NCBI GenBank assembly: GCA_007120815.1
Contig: SKMY01000279.1
Span: forward strand, 1-10,107
From: Syntrophomonadaceae bacterium
GTDB lineage: Bacteria; Bacillota_D; Dethiobacteria; DTU022; UBA8154
Direction: 5' to 3'
Length of the DNA: 10,107 bases
Position numbers and translations under genes: made by a program. This document shows positions 1 to 6,949 of the stretch, piece after piece. Under the pieces are notes generated by a model. It saw nothing but the letters and a program-made list of their open reading frames with translations. It did no database searches and was not told where the DNA came from. How positions within the stretch are numbered: position 1 is the stretch's first letter; every line of letters starts with the position of its first letter.

Positions 1-429
1 CCCTTGTTTTCTGTTCTTTTATACCTTGTTTTTGGGCCCCTGTACTTTCTTCTTTCCGTCGCGGTACTGCAGTTTATTTCCCGTTTGTTTGGAGGGCAGG
101 GGGAACCCTCGAGCCTGGGAGCGGTGTTGGGGTACGCCAATTTGCCTTACATTATCGTTGCCCTGGGGGGGCTGTTTGCCCGTTATACGACCTTTAATCT
201 CATTGGACTTATGTCGCTGATTGCATTTTTCTGGTCCGTCTGGCTTAAGGTGGCCGGGCTTAAAGTGGTACACGGTTTTTCATGGGGGCGCTCCATACTG
301 GTTTTTTTCATGCCCGCCATTGTATTTATCACGCTATTTTTCTTGTTTATACTGCTCTTTATTGTTTTTATGATCCCGCTGGCTGCACAACTATTTGAAG
401 GTGTTTACGGCAGCCTTCCGACCGTATAA
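1..429 (+). CDS. YIP1 family membrane protein, C-terminal part (5' end outside window)
   Basis: The reading frame is open from base 1 and ends at TAA 427-429, giving about 142 residues. A TTG at position 4 could be read as a start, but the frame runs on upstream and the family is usually near 200 residues, so this is most likely the C-terminal two thirds of a longer protein. The visible part is almost all hydrophobic, with four or five membrane segments at roughly residues 3-25, 38-58, 62-85 and 98-133. The motif GYANLPYII and the segment spacing resemble the Yip1 domain. Bacterial YIP1 proteins are integral membrane proteins of unknown biochemical role, so no function is assigned. The gene is followed by a hairpin-rich gap and then fba. 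Whether the two are cotranscribed cannot be told. The family call is moderately sure; membrane location is very sure. Confidence 0.7.
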   Translation, partial: PLFSVLLYLVFGPLYFLLSVAVLQFISRLFGGQGEPSSLGAVLGYANLPYIIVALGGLFARYTTFNLIGLMSLIAFFWSVWLKVAGLKVVHGFSWGRSILVFFMPAIVFITLFFLFILLFIVFMIPLAAQLFEGVYGSLPTV

Positions 430-441
430 TAACCAGGTGGC

Positions 442-468
442 CGGGGGAAGCTTGAACTTAAGCCCCCG
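442..468 (+). other. Hairpin without U-tract after the YIP1 gene
   Basis: CGGGGG at 442-447 is the exact reverse complement of CCCCCG at 463-468, and GCTT/AAGC can pair inside it. It lies 13 bases after the stop codon. No run of T follows, so it is not a standard intrinsic terminator. It could be a Rho-associated or mRNA-stabilising 3' end, or the first helix of the structured gap before fba. Confidence 0.4.
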
Positions 469-470
469 AC

Positions 471-577
471 GCCCGGACGGGAGTTAAACCGGGGAGGCCG
501 CCCGAGGGCCCCGAGGGAGCCATTGCGCCTTCCACAGGGTTACCCGGTGCCCGGACGACTGTACCAAGACCCGGTTT
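471..577 (+). promoter_or_regulatory. Candidate structured 5' leader upstream of fba
   Basis: This gap is very GC-rich. AAACCGGG at 486-493 is the perfect reverse complement of CCCGGTTT at 570-577, so an 8-bp helix could close a region of about 76 bases that holds several smaller self-complementary G/C stretches. The 9-base word GCCCGGACG occurs at 471-479 and again at 549-557. The closing helix ends about 12 bases before the fba Shine-Dalgarno. No known riboswitch or T-box consensus was recognised; for example, no T-box AGGGTGGNACCGCG was seen. No clear sigma-A promoter was found in the gap. In GC-rich DNA such pairing can arise by chance, so this is a candidate only. Confidence 0.3.
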
Positions 578-602
578 CCCATACTATGAAAGGAGAGATA
601 TC

Positions 603-1457
603 ATGAACTTGGTTACATTAAAAGAAGTCCTCGGCCCGGCAGAAAAAGGGAACTACGCTGTCGGTGCATTTAATGCCAACAACATGGAGATCGTTCAGGC
701 CATTGTAGAGGCAGCCGTTGAAGAACGCTCGCCTGTTATTTTGCAAGCCAGCCAGGGAGCCATCCGCTACGCCGGGCTGGAACACATTGTATCCCTGGTA
801 AAAACGGCAGCCCAGGGGACGGATCTCCCGGTGGTGCTCCACCTGGACCACGGGACAGATTTCAGCCAGGTGATGCGCTGCATTCGCCACGGGTTTAGCT
901 CGGTCATGTATGACGGCTCCGCCCATACCCTGGAAGATAATATTGCCACCACCTGCCGGGTGATGGAAGTCGCCCGGGCCGTGGGGGTCTCGGTAGAGGG
1001 TGAATTAGGAAAAATCGGCGGCACAGAGGATGATGTTTCTGTCGATGAACGCGACGCCCTGTATACCGATCCCGATGAAGCCAGGCGCTTCGTTGAAGAA
1101 ACCGGCATAGATGCTCTGGCCATCGCCATAGGCACAGCTCACGGTCCTTACAAGGGAGAGCCCAAGCTGGATTTTGATCGACTGAAGCGCATCCGGGAGT
1201 TGACCGGTGTATCTATTGTGATGCATGGCGCTTCAGGAGTGCCCGCCGCTTCCATCAAAAAGGGCATTGAGCTGGGTGTGCGAAAGATTAATATTGATAC
1301 CGAGCTGCGCCAGGCATTTACCCGTGGGCTCAAATCTTTCCTGGAAAATAATCCGGACAACATTGACCCGCGAAAAATTTTGAGCCCGGCAAAAGAGGCC
1401 ATGAAGGCCGTTGTAAAAGAAAAAATGCGGCTTTTCGGCTGTGCAGGCAGGGCATAA
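603..1457 (+). CDS. fba: Class II fructose-1,6-bisphosphate aldolase
   Basis: This zinc-dependent cytosolic aldolase reversibly splits fructose-1,6-bisphosphate into dihydroxyacetone phosphate and glyceraldehyde-3-phosphate. It serves glycolysis and gluconeogenesis. The 284-residue product matches the usual length of about 285 for the FbaA/GatY/KbaY group. Family motifs appear in order: HLDHG with the catalytic Asp82 and metal-binding His83, VMYDGS 101-106, VEGELG with Glu132 and Glu134 at 131-136, GTAHG with zinc ligand His180, HGASG with zinc ligand His208 and phosphate-binding residues, and NIDT 230-233. No key residue is missing. The ATG at 603 follows AAAGGAGAG (589-597) at good spacing. 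It is followed after 78 bases by fsa and then glpX, which supports the fructose-bisphosphate substrate over tagatose-bisphosphate. A tagatose-bisphosphate aldolase cannot be fully excluded from motifs alone. Confidence 0.95.
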   Translation: MNLVTLKEVLGPAEKGNYAVGAFNANNMEIVQAIVEAAVEERSPVILQASQGAIRYAGLEHIVSLVKTAAQGTDLPVVLHLDHGTDFSQVMRCIRHGFSSVMYDGSAHTLEDNIATTCRVMEVARAVGVSVEGELGKIGGTEDDVSVDERDALYTDPDEARRFVEETGIDALAIAIGTAHGPYKGEPKLDFDRLKRIRELTGVSIVMHGASGVPAASIKKGIELGVRKINIDTELRQAFTRGLKSFLENNPDNIDPRKILSPAKEAMKAVVKEKMRLFGCAGRA

Positions 1458-1489
1458 CGCAAAAAGCTGCCGTGGCCGATTCCGAGAAG

Positions 1490-1507
1490 TGGAAACGACG
1501 ATTTCCA
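1490..1507 (+). other. Small hairpin in fba-fsa gap
   Basis: TGGAAA (1490-1495) and TTTCCA (1502-1507) form a 6-bp stem with a 6-base loop, 33 bases after the fba stop. It is AT-rich and has no U-tract, so it is unlikely to terminate transcription. It may be a processing or stability element, or chance. Confidence 0.25.
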
Positions 1508-1522
1508 GACTATCAGGATGCT

Positions 1523-1530
1523 GGGAGGGG
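1523..1530 (+). promoter_or_regulatory. Ribosome binding site that sets the fsa start
   Basis: GGGAGGGG is followed by five A residues and then GTG at 1536. The only alternative start in frame, ATG 1518, lies upstream of this site and has no Shine-Dalgarno of its own. The site therefore favours GTG 1536. Confidence 0.75.
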
Positions 1531-1535
1531 AAAAA

Positions 1536-2192
1536 GTGAAATTCTTTTTGGATACGGCAAACATCCAGGAGATAAAAGAAGCCGTTTCCTGGGGCATTAT
1601 TAGCGGAGTAACCACCAACCCTACCCTGGTCGCCAGGGAAAGCGGTAGTTTTGAAGACATGGTTCAAGCGATATGCCGGGAGGTAAGCGGACCCGTCAGT
1701 GTTGAAGCAGTGAGCACCGGCGCCGATGAGATGGTGGAAGAAGCCCGTCGGTTGGCCGAAATTGCACCTAACGTTGTCGTTAAAATCCCTATGGGCATAG
1801 AAGGATTGAAGGCGGTTTCCCGGTTGGAAGGGGTTGACGGTATCCCCTGCAACGTAACCCTGGTGTTTTCTGTTAACCAGTCCCTTTTGGCCGCACGGGC
1901 CGGTGCAAGCTATATCAGCCCATTTATCGGACGGATTGATGATATTGGCTGGGATGGCATCCAGCTAGTCAGGGAGATGGTCTCTACCCTTGAGCGCCAA
2001 AAATTAAATTCCCAGGTTATCGCTGCCAGTATTCGCCATCCCCGGCACGTTCATGAATCAGCTGCTGCCGGGGCTCACATTGCCACGCTGCCCTTTTCCG
2101 TGCTCAAACAGATGGCAGAGCATCCCTTAACGGACCTGGGGATTGAACGTTTCCTGGCTGACTGGGCCAAGGTTCAAAACCCCCAATCCTAA
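1536..2192 (+). CDS. fsa: Small transaldolase / fructose-6-phosphate aldolase family protein
   Basis: This is a 218-residue Schiff-base aldolase of the short transaldolase (TalC/FSA/MipB) group. It is expected either to move a dihydroxyacetone unit between fructose-6-phosphate and erythrose-4-phosphate (non-oxidative pentose phosphate pathway) or to cleave fructose-6-phosphate. The GTG start is chosen because the product then begins MKFFLDTANI, the family N-terminus, behind the strong GGGAGGGG site. Landmarks are GVTTNPT 24-30, the Schiff-base lysine Lys83 in VVVKIP, NVTLVFS 106-112 and YISPFIGRIDD 126-136. The length fits the short class, not the 310-350-residue classical transaldolases. Because Firmicutes members of this group often act as true transaldolases, the exact reaction is uncertain. 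It lies between fba and glpX, consistent with a shared pool of fructose phosphates. Confidence 0.92.
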   Translation: MKFFLDTANIQEIKEAVSWGIISGVTTNPTLVARESGSFEDMVQAICREVSGPVSVEAVSTGADEMVEEARRLAEIAPNVVVKIPMGIEGLKAVSRLEGVDGIPCNVTLVFSVNQSLLAARAGASYISPFIGRIDDIGWDGIQLVREMVSTLERQKLNSQVIAASIRHPRHVHESAAAGAHIATLPFSVLKQMAEHPLTDLGIERFLADWAKVQNPQS

Positions 2193-2221
2193 AAAACCGA
2201 TCAGCCCCTTGGGATATAAAA

Positions 2222-2250
2222 GGTCTGAGCTGTTACAGCTTTAAAAGACC
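2222..2250 (+). other. Nested hairpin in fsa-glpX gap
   Basis: GGTCT (2222-2226) pairs with AGACC (2246-2250). Inside it AGCTG (2228-2232) pairs with CAGCT (2236-2240) around a TTA loop, giving a two-tier stem 30 bases after the fsa stop. No U-tract follows, so it is not a standard terminator. It may be an mRNA processing, stability or partial attenuation element that sets glpX apart from fba-fsa. Confidence 0.4.
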
Positions 2251-2290
2251 CGGGAACAAAAGACAGATCACATGTTGTTGACGCACGAAG

Positions 2291-2300
2291 GGAGTGGAGA
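2291..2300 (+). promoter_or_regulatory. Ribosome binding site that sets the glpX start
   Basis: The purine-rich GGAGTGGAGA ends four bases before ATG 2305. The upstream in-frame ATG at 2272 has no such site. The product from 2305 begins with the MERELALEF stretch expected of GlpX proteins. Confidence 0.7.
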
Positions 2301-2304
2301 GCAT

Positions 2305-3297
2305 ATGGAACGTGAACTGGCACTGGAATTTGTTCGGGTAACGGAAGCAGCCGCCCTTTCATCGGGGAGGTTGATGGGCCGGGGAGATAAGGAAGCAGCA
2401 GACCGGGCTGCCGTTGAATCCATGCGCCGGGCATTCGATACGGTGTACATTGATGGCATTGTGGTTATCGGAGAGGGCGAGATGGACGAAGCTCCCATGC
2501 TGTACATTGGAGAAAAGGTCGGGGCCGGTACGCCGCCCAGGGTTGACGTGGCCGTCGATCCGCTGGAAGGAACAAACCTGGTTGCCAAGGGCCTTCCCAA
2601 TGCCCTGTCTGTGCTGGCGGTAGCTCCCCGAAACTGCCTGCTGCATGCTCCAGACATGTACATGGATAAAATAGCGGTAGGTCCTAAAGCCGTGGGGTGC
2701 ATCAACCTGGATGCCACCGTTGAAGAAAATGTACGGAATGTGGCTAAAGCCCTGGGAAAGCAGGTGGAGGACATTGTTGCCATCATCCTGGACCGGCCCA
2801 GGCATGATCACATCATTAAGTCGCTCAGACGCCTGGGTGCCAGGGCCAGGCTGATTAGTGATGGCGATGTTTCAGCTGCCATGGCAACTGCGGTTGAGGA
2901 AGCGGGTGTAGATATCCTTTTTGGCATCGGCGGCGCTCCCGAAGGCGTTCTGGCCGCCGCCGCGCTAAAGTGCATGGGAGGAGAAATTCAGGGTCGGCTC
3001 GTACCTGAAGATGACGAAGAAAGAGCCCGGATTCAGGAAATGGGGCTAAGCGACCCCCAGCAGCTGCTGTTAATGGATGATCTGATCCGGGGGGAGGATG
3101 TTATTTTTGCTGCTACGGGAATAACCGACGGGGATTTCCTTCAGGGGGTGCGTTACTTAGGAACAACGGCAACGACTCACTCCCTGGTCATGCGAAGCGT
3201 TACCGGAACGATACGGTTTATTAAGGCCACCCACCAACTCCGCCTCAAGCCGCACTACGTTGCTCGCAGCTGCCAGGGAGAAGGAGATAGGCCATAA
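2305..3297 (+). CDS. glpX: Class II fructose-1,6-bisphosphatase
   Basis: This cytosolic metal-dependent phosphatase hydrolyses fructose-1,6-bisphosphate to fructose-6-phosphate and phosphate, the committed gluconeogenic step. Some relatives also act on sedoheptulose-1,7-bisphosphate. From ATG 2305 the product has 330 residues, against about 320-336 for the family. Signature stretches are RVTEAAAL 11-18, GRGDK 25-29, the metal and phosphate site [18 protein letters not shown] 56-73, VDPLEGTN 84-91, APDMYMDK 115-122, GDVSAAM 187-193, GIGGAPEG 207-214 and the C-terminal [12 protein letters not shown] 268-279. The acidic residues expected to bind Mg/Mn are all present. It closes the fba-fsa-glpX set, in which Fba makes the bisphosphate, GlpX makes fructose-6-phosphate and Fsa uses it. 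The function call is firm; use of sedoheptulose bisphosphate is open. Confidence 0.96.
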   Translation: MERELALEFVRVTEAAALSSGRLMGRGDKEAADRAAVESMRRAFDTVYIDGIVVIGEGEMDEAPMLYIGEKVGAGTPPRVDVAVDPLEGTNLVAKGLPNALSVLAVAPRNCLLHAPDMYMDKIAVGPKAVGCINLDATVEENVRNVAKALGKQVEDIVAIILDRPRHDHIIKSLRRLGARARLISDGDVSAAMATAVEEAGVDILFGIGGAPEGVLAAAALKCMGGEIQGRLVPEDDEERARIQEMGLSDPQQLLLMDDLIRGEDVIFAATGITDGDFLQGVRYLGTTATTHSLVMRSVTGTIRFIKATHQLRLKPHYVARSCQGEGDRP

Positions 3298-3319
3298 ACC
3301 CACTTTCCTACTGATAATC

Positions 3320-3327
3320 AGGAGGTG
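3320..3327 (+). promoter_or_regulatory. Strong Shine-Dalgarno with no matching start codon
   Basis: AGGAGGTG is a near-perfect anti-16S match, but no ATG, GTG or TTG lies 5-12 bases downstream. In the exchanger frame a TAA at 3346-3348 blocks any extension. The next usable starts are TTG 3373 and ATG 3379, about 45-50 bases away and poorly preceded. It may be a relic, a ribosome standby site, or the site for an unnoticed tiny peptide. Confidence 0.4.
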
Positions 3328-3378
3328 TTCCCCTGGGGAAGCTTATAACCCGCTGGCCGCCGGGGCATACTATTGAAC

Positions 3379-4374
3379 ATGTGGTTGGCTTTTTTTGGTA
3401 ATGCAGCATTGATTGTCCTGGCCGGCACCCAATTAACCCGGAATGCCGAACGTATTTCCACGGGTTTGGGATTAAGCAGTGCCTGGGCCGGTGCCCTCCT
3501 TCTGCCCCTGGCGACCTCCCTGCCTGAAGTTGTTACCTGCGGCAGGGCTGCCGTCATCGACGCTCCTGACCTGGCCGGGGGAAACATTTACGGAAGCATC
3601 CTCTTTAATCTTGCCTTAATTGCGTTAATCGATCTGGCGCAAGGCCGAGGTCCCCTGACTGCCCGCCGCAAAAAAATACTTATTTTAACGGGTATTTTAA
3701 GTGTAACGGCCATCACCTTTTCGATTTTGGGCATCCTTTTGGCACTACCCTTTCGCGTAGGCTGGATAGGCTTTGATACGGTGGCAATCGTTATCATCTA
3801 CCTGGTCGGCAGCGGCCTGATTATGGGAATTGACAAAAATATCTCCAGCTATACCCTTGCAGGGGGAGAGGAGTCCGTATCCCGTACGGCCAAGGCGCGA
3901 AAGGAAATGGTCCGCGGCATGTTGATTTTTGCAGGAGCCGGTGCGGTCATTATTTTTGCCGGGGTTCATTTAACCGATGCGGCAGACCGGATTGCCCTGG
4001 AAACCGGCCTGAACCGTACCCTGGTGGGGTCTTTACTCATTGCCCTTTCTACATCCCTTCCGGAGCTGGTCACCACCATGACAGCGGTCCGCATGGGTCA
4101 TGTTGAAATGGCCATCGGAAACGTATTTGGGGCCAACTTCTTCAACATTTTACTGTTATTTGTTACCGATGTGTTTTACCGGAAAGGCCCGCTTTTATCC
4201 AACCTTGCCGGTCAAAATGTTATCGTGGCCGTAATAGCTATTTTTTTGACGCTGGTGGCTGTAATCAGTTTAGTTTATCCCTTCCGTCGTCAATGGCTGC
4301 ACATGGGATTACCATCATTTGTTATACTGGGGGGATACGTATTGGCCTTTGTATTTCTGTTTTATGTAAACTGA
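3379..4374 (+). CDS. Sodium/calcium exchanger (CaCA) family membrane protein
   Basis: The 331-residue integral membrane protein has about ten hydrophobic segments and the internal duplication of the CaCA superfamily, which exchanges Ca2+ or another cation for Na+, K+ or H+. The two alpha-repeats carry TSLPEVVT (46-53) and TSLPELVT (225-232), whose glutamates Glu50 and Glu229 match the ion-binding pair of the family. Their partner helices read GNIYGSILFN (68-77) and GNVFGANFFN (247-256). The second fits the usual G(S/A)NxxN pattern, but the first has Ile where the Asn is expected, so ion preference could differ. The central loop is short and basic (about 155-180), as in small bacterial members. 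ATG 3379 is preferred; TTG 3373 is possible and closer to a weak GGGG site. It ends 21 bases before rho. The transported ion cannot be told from sequence. Confidence 0.87.
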   Translation: MWLAFFGNAALIVLAGTQLTRNAERISTGLGLSSAWAGALLLPLATSLPEVVTCGRAAVIDAPDLAGGNIYGSILFNLALIALIDLAQGRGPLTARRKKILILTGILSVTAITFSILGILLALPFRVGWIGFDTVAIVIIYLVGSGLIMGIDKNISSYTLAGGEESVSRTAKARKEMVRGMLIFAGAGAVIIFAGVHLTDAADRIALETGLNRTLVGSLLIALSTSLPELVTTMTAVRMGHVEMAIGNVFGANFFNILLLFVTDVFYRKGPLLSNLAGQNVIVAVIAIFLTLVAVISLVYPFRRQWLHMGLPSFVILGGYVLAFVFLFYVN

Positions 4375-4395
4375 TGAAGAAAGCGAGAGACGAAC

Positions 4396-5640
4396 ATGCA
4401 ACTGAGCGAATTAGAAACATTAAACCTGGAAGAGCTGCAAAAACGGGCCAAAGACGCTGAGGTCAAGGGCTTTAGCAGCATGAAAAAGCGGGACCTCATT
4501 TTTGCCCTTCTCCGGCAGGAAGCAGAGGCCGAAGGCCTGATTTTTGCCGAGGGGATCCTGGAAATCATGCCCGATGGGTATGGATTTTTACGGCGGGTGA
4601 ACTACCTTCCCCATGAAAATGATATCTATATATCGGCTTCCCAGATCAGGCGTTTCAGCCTGCGAACGGGGGATCTAATTTCAGGAAAGGTGCGTCCGCC
4701 CAAGGAAAGTGAACGGTACTATGCCCTGCTGCACGTAGAGGCTGTGAACAACCAGGATCCGGAAAAAGCGGCCTACCGCCCGAATTTTTCCGAACTAATC
4801 CCCGTTCACCCGGACTTTCAACTTTGCCTGGAAAAAGATCCCGAAGACGTGGCAACCCGAATCATTGACCTGCTGATTCCGGTGGGGAAAGGGCAGCGCG
4901 GCCTCATTGTTTCCGCTCCCAAGGCAGGAAAAACGCTGCTTCTGAAAAAGATAGCCAATAGCCTGGCCTACAATTACCCGCAGCTGGATATTATTGTTTT
5001 ATTAATTGATGAACGACCTGAGGAAGTGACCGATATGAGTCGTTCTGTTCGCGGGGAAGTGTTAAGTTCAACCTTTGATGAAAAACCGGACAACCATGTA
5101 CGGCTGGCAGAACTGGTCCTGGAACGGGCCCAGCGCCTGGTGGAGCAGGAACGCGATGTGGTTATCTTACTGGACAGTATCACCCGACTGACCCGGGCTT
5201 ACAACCTGGTGATTCCGCCCAGCGGCCGAACCCTCTCTGGCGGCATTGATCCCGCTGCCTTTCATAAACCTAAAAAATTCTTCGGAGCAGCGCGCAACAT
5301 TGAAGAAGGGGGCAGCCTGACGATTTTAGCGACAGCCCTGGTAGAAACAGGCAGCCGCATGGATGATGTCATTTACGAAGAGTTCAAAGGGACCGGGAAC
5401 ATGGAACTGCACCTTGACCGAAAAATTGCAGAGCGGCGCTATTTCCCCGCCATCGAGATTCCGCGCTCCGGAACCCGTCGTGAAGAACTGCTGCTGGATG
5501 AAAACACCATTGAATTGATGTGGGCGTTAAGGCGAACCATGAATGTTTCCTCCCCTTCCGACTTCCTGGAAGCCCTCATTGAACGCCTGAAAAAAACCGA
5601 CAGTAATGCCTCGTTTTTAGCTAACCTGCACAACCTGTAA
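4396..5640 (+). CDS. rho: Transcription termination factor Rho
   Basis: Rho is a hexameric RNA-dependent ATPase/translocase that ends transcription of untranslated RNA. The 414-residue length is close to the 419 of E. coli and has none of the long N-terminal insertions found in some phyla. In order: Rho_N helical domain (about 1-45), cold-shock-like primary RNA-binding domain (about 48-120, with GYGFLR 61-66), then the RecA-like ATPase with Walker A APKAGKT (174-180), catalytic-region stretch [12 protein letters not shown] (203-214), Walker B DVVILLDS (254-261) with TRLTRAYN after it, Q-loop region [13 protein letters not shown] (274-286), and the [20 protein letters not shown] stretch (319-338) holding the secondary-site R-loop. 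All catalytic motifs are intact. The Shine-Dalgarno is weak (GAGAG, 4385-4389), and the 21-base gap suggests it may be read through from the exchanger gene. No U-tract terminator follows. Confidence 0.97.
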   Translation: MQLSELETLNLEELQKRAKDAEVKGFSSMKKRDLIFALLRQEAEAEGLIFAEGILEIMPDGYGFLRRVNYLPHENDIYISASQIRRFSLRTGDLISGKVRPPKESERYYALLHVEAVNNQDPEKAAYRPNFSELIPVHPDFQLCLEKDPEDVATRIIDLLIPVGKGQRGLIVSAPKAGKTLLLKKIANSLAYNYPQLDIIVLLIDERPEEVTDMSRSVRGEVLSSTFDEKPDNHVRLAELVLERAQRLVEQERDVVILLDSITRLTRAYNLVIPPSGRTLSGGIDPAAFHKPKKFFGAARNIEEGGSLTILATALVETGSRMDDVIYEEFKGTGNMELHLDRKIAERRYFPAIEIPRSGTRREELLLDENTIELMWALRRTMNVSSPSDFLEALIERLKKTDSNASFLANLHNL

Positions 5641-5761
5641 GTACGAAATAACACTGGATGGATAGTTCTGCTGTTTAAAACGGTTTCCCGCAATTGCCTT
5701 TTGTTTCCAGTTCATGCATATTATTTTTGTTTAAAGACAAGAATATAGGGAAGTCTATGCA

Positions 5762-5769
5762 GGGAGTGG
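5762..5769 (+). promoter_or_regulatory. Ribosome binding site favouring the M23 peptidase start at 5775
   Basis: GGGAGTGG lies five bases before ATG 5775. A second in-frame ATG at 5757 also has a purine stretch (AGGGAAG, 5747-5753) before it, so the start is not settled. The TTG at 5694 has no convincing site. Confidence 0.5.
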
Positions 5770-5774
5770 AAACA

Positions 5775-6836
5775 ATGTGCGCAGCAAAACCTTGTTTAGG
5801 TTCTGACTGTAACGAAAAAACAGTCAAAGAAAAAAATAAAACGACCTCACCCATGCTGTCAAAGGTGCACCTTTATTCTTCGCTGGCAGTTGTGCTTTGC
5901 TGTTGTTTATTTGCCATGTCCCGGGCTGAGGCAGCGCCTGTGAACGACCATCATAATTATCGCCCTTCTTACCTGGAAAGCCTGGATACTTACATGGTAA
6001 ACGTGGAACAGCACAACCGGGAACTAGACCGTATGTCAAGGGAACAAACGCTGAGTCAATCTATCACTCGGCATATTGTGGAACGCGGGGAAACCCTGGG
6101 GGGAATTGCCCGTATGTACGGTGTGGATACCGGTGAGCTGGCCTATTGGAACGGTATTGACAATCCCCATTTCATTCTGCCGGGCCAGGAGCTTGATATT
6201 TTATTGATTGACGGCACCCTTCACCAGGTTCAAGAAGGAGAAACGCTGCGGTCTATTGCCAGCAGCTATCGGGTTGATTCTGAAGACATTGTACGTTTTA
6301 ATCTTTTAGATGATGCCCGATCATTTTCGGAAGGAAAAGCGCTGGTTATCCCGGGAGGGCAAGTTCCCGGCGAAGACAAGGCCATCATTCAGGCGGCCTT
6401 GTTTAATAATGCCTCCAGCAAGACGAGACTGGTGGCTTCCCGTGCTTCCAGTGACATCCAGGGTGCGCCTTCTTTCCAGTGGCCCTTAAATGGCACCATC
6501 ACATCCCGCTATGGGTGGAGAAGCGGTTCCTTTCATTATGGACTGGATATTGCTGCCGTCCACGGCTCATTAGTCCGCGCCGCTGCACAAGGAACGGTAA
6601 ATGAAACAGGCTACAGGGGAAGTTACGGGCTGGTCGTGACCATTGATCACGGCAGTGGATGGAGCACCCTTTATGCCCATAACTCCAAAGTCCTGGTCCA
6701 AAGCGGTGAGCAAGTCAGTTCCGGGCAGCCCGTGGCCAAAGTTGGAGCCAGCGGCCGTGCTACAGGCCCCCATGTCCACTTTGAAATTATGTATTACGGA
6801 AACAGAAAAGACCCGCTTCATTACCTGGACAGGTAA
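5775..6836 (+). CDS. LysM domain M23 peptidase (murein endopeptidase)
   Basis: From ATG 5775 this is a 353-residue extracytoplasmic cell-wall hydrolase. A hydrophilic tail of about 30 residues leads into a hydrophobic segment (about 32-48) ending in AMSRAEAA, so it is either cleaved near residue 53 or left as a membrane anchor. Two LysM peptidoglycan-binding domains follow (about 100-143 and 149-193), then a short linker and a C-terminal peptidase_M23 domain (about 234-350). The zinc and catalytic residues are present: His254 and Asp258 in HYGLD, His302 in YAHN, and His333 and His335 in GPHVHFE. It should be a zinc metallo-endopeptidase cutting peptide cross-links in peptidoglycan; homologues act in growth, separation or sporulation. 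Oddities are a Cys-rich tail (Cys2, 7, 12) and three adjacent Cys in the membrane segment. It is followed by an intrinsic terminator. Starts at 5757 or 5694 are possible. Confidence 0.9.
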   Translation: MCAAKPCLGSDCNEKTVKEKNKTTSPMLSKVHLYSSLAVVLCCCLFAMSRAEAAPVNDHHNYRPSYLESLDTYMVNVEQHNRELDRMSREQTLSQSITRHIVERGETLGGIARMYGVDTGELAYWNGIDNPHFILPGQELDILLIDGTLHQVQEGETLRSIASSYRVDSEDIVRFNLLDDARSFSEGKALVIPGGQVPGEDKAIIQAALFNNASSKTRLVASRASSDIQGAPSFQWPLNGTITSRYGWRSGSFHYGLDIAAVHGSLVRAAAQGTVNETGYRGSYGLVVTIDHGSGWSTLYAHNSKVLVQSGEQVSSGQPVAKVGASGRATGPHVHFEIMYYGNRKDPLHYLDR

Positions 6837-6898
6837 GAGTATGGACCTTTGTGCATCTTCCGTTTAAATCATTCGTTATGTGTTTTAGCGCTTTTTTC

Positions 6899-6926
6899 CG
6901 GCGTTGTCTTCTGACGCCGCTTTTTT
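6899..6926 (+). terminator. Intrinsic terminator after the M23 peptidase gene
   Basis: CGGCGT (6899-6904) pairs with ACGCCG (6914-6919) over a 9-base loop, followed by C and six T. It lies 63 bases after the stop codon and just before the rpmE promoter, so it probably ends the upstream transcript. Confidence 0.8.
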
Positions 6927-6949
6927 ATATTGTCAAACGCCGCTTTTTT
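6914..6949 (+). repeat. 13-base direct repeat: terminator 3' arm copied into promoter spacer
   Basis: ACGCCGCTTTTTT occurs at 6914-6926 and at 6937-6949, 23 bases apart. The second copy carries the same complement to CGGCGT 6899-6904 and a T-run, so it could form a larger alternative terminator helix. It also lies inside the spacer of the rpmE promoter. Confidence 0.7.

Noticed and set aside
586..606. Six-codon frame ending in an ATGA overlap with the fba start (possible leader peptide)
   Set aside because: There is no Shine-Dalgarno before its ATG, and the bases serve as the fba ribosome binding site. The overlap is likely chance.
2272..2304. Upstream ATG extending GlpX by 11 residues
   Set aside because: It lacks a ribosome binding site, and the extension is not part of the GlpX family N-terminus.
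5694..5746. Possible promoter (TTGCCT ... TATTAT) or sporulation-sigma -10 like CATATTATT before the M23 gene
   Set aside because: The sigma-A spacing is 19 bases with a weak -35, and no convincing sporulation -35 partner was seen. A promoter may exist here, but the match is too loose to list.
6931..6936. Perfect TTGACA on the minus strand inside the rpmE promoter region
   Set aside because: No -10 box lies 16-18 bases downstream on that strand, and no minus-strand gene follows.
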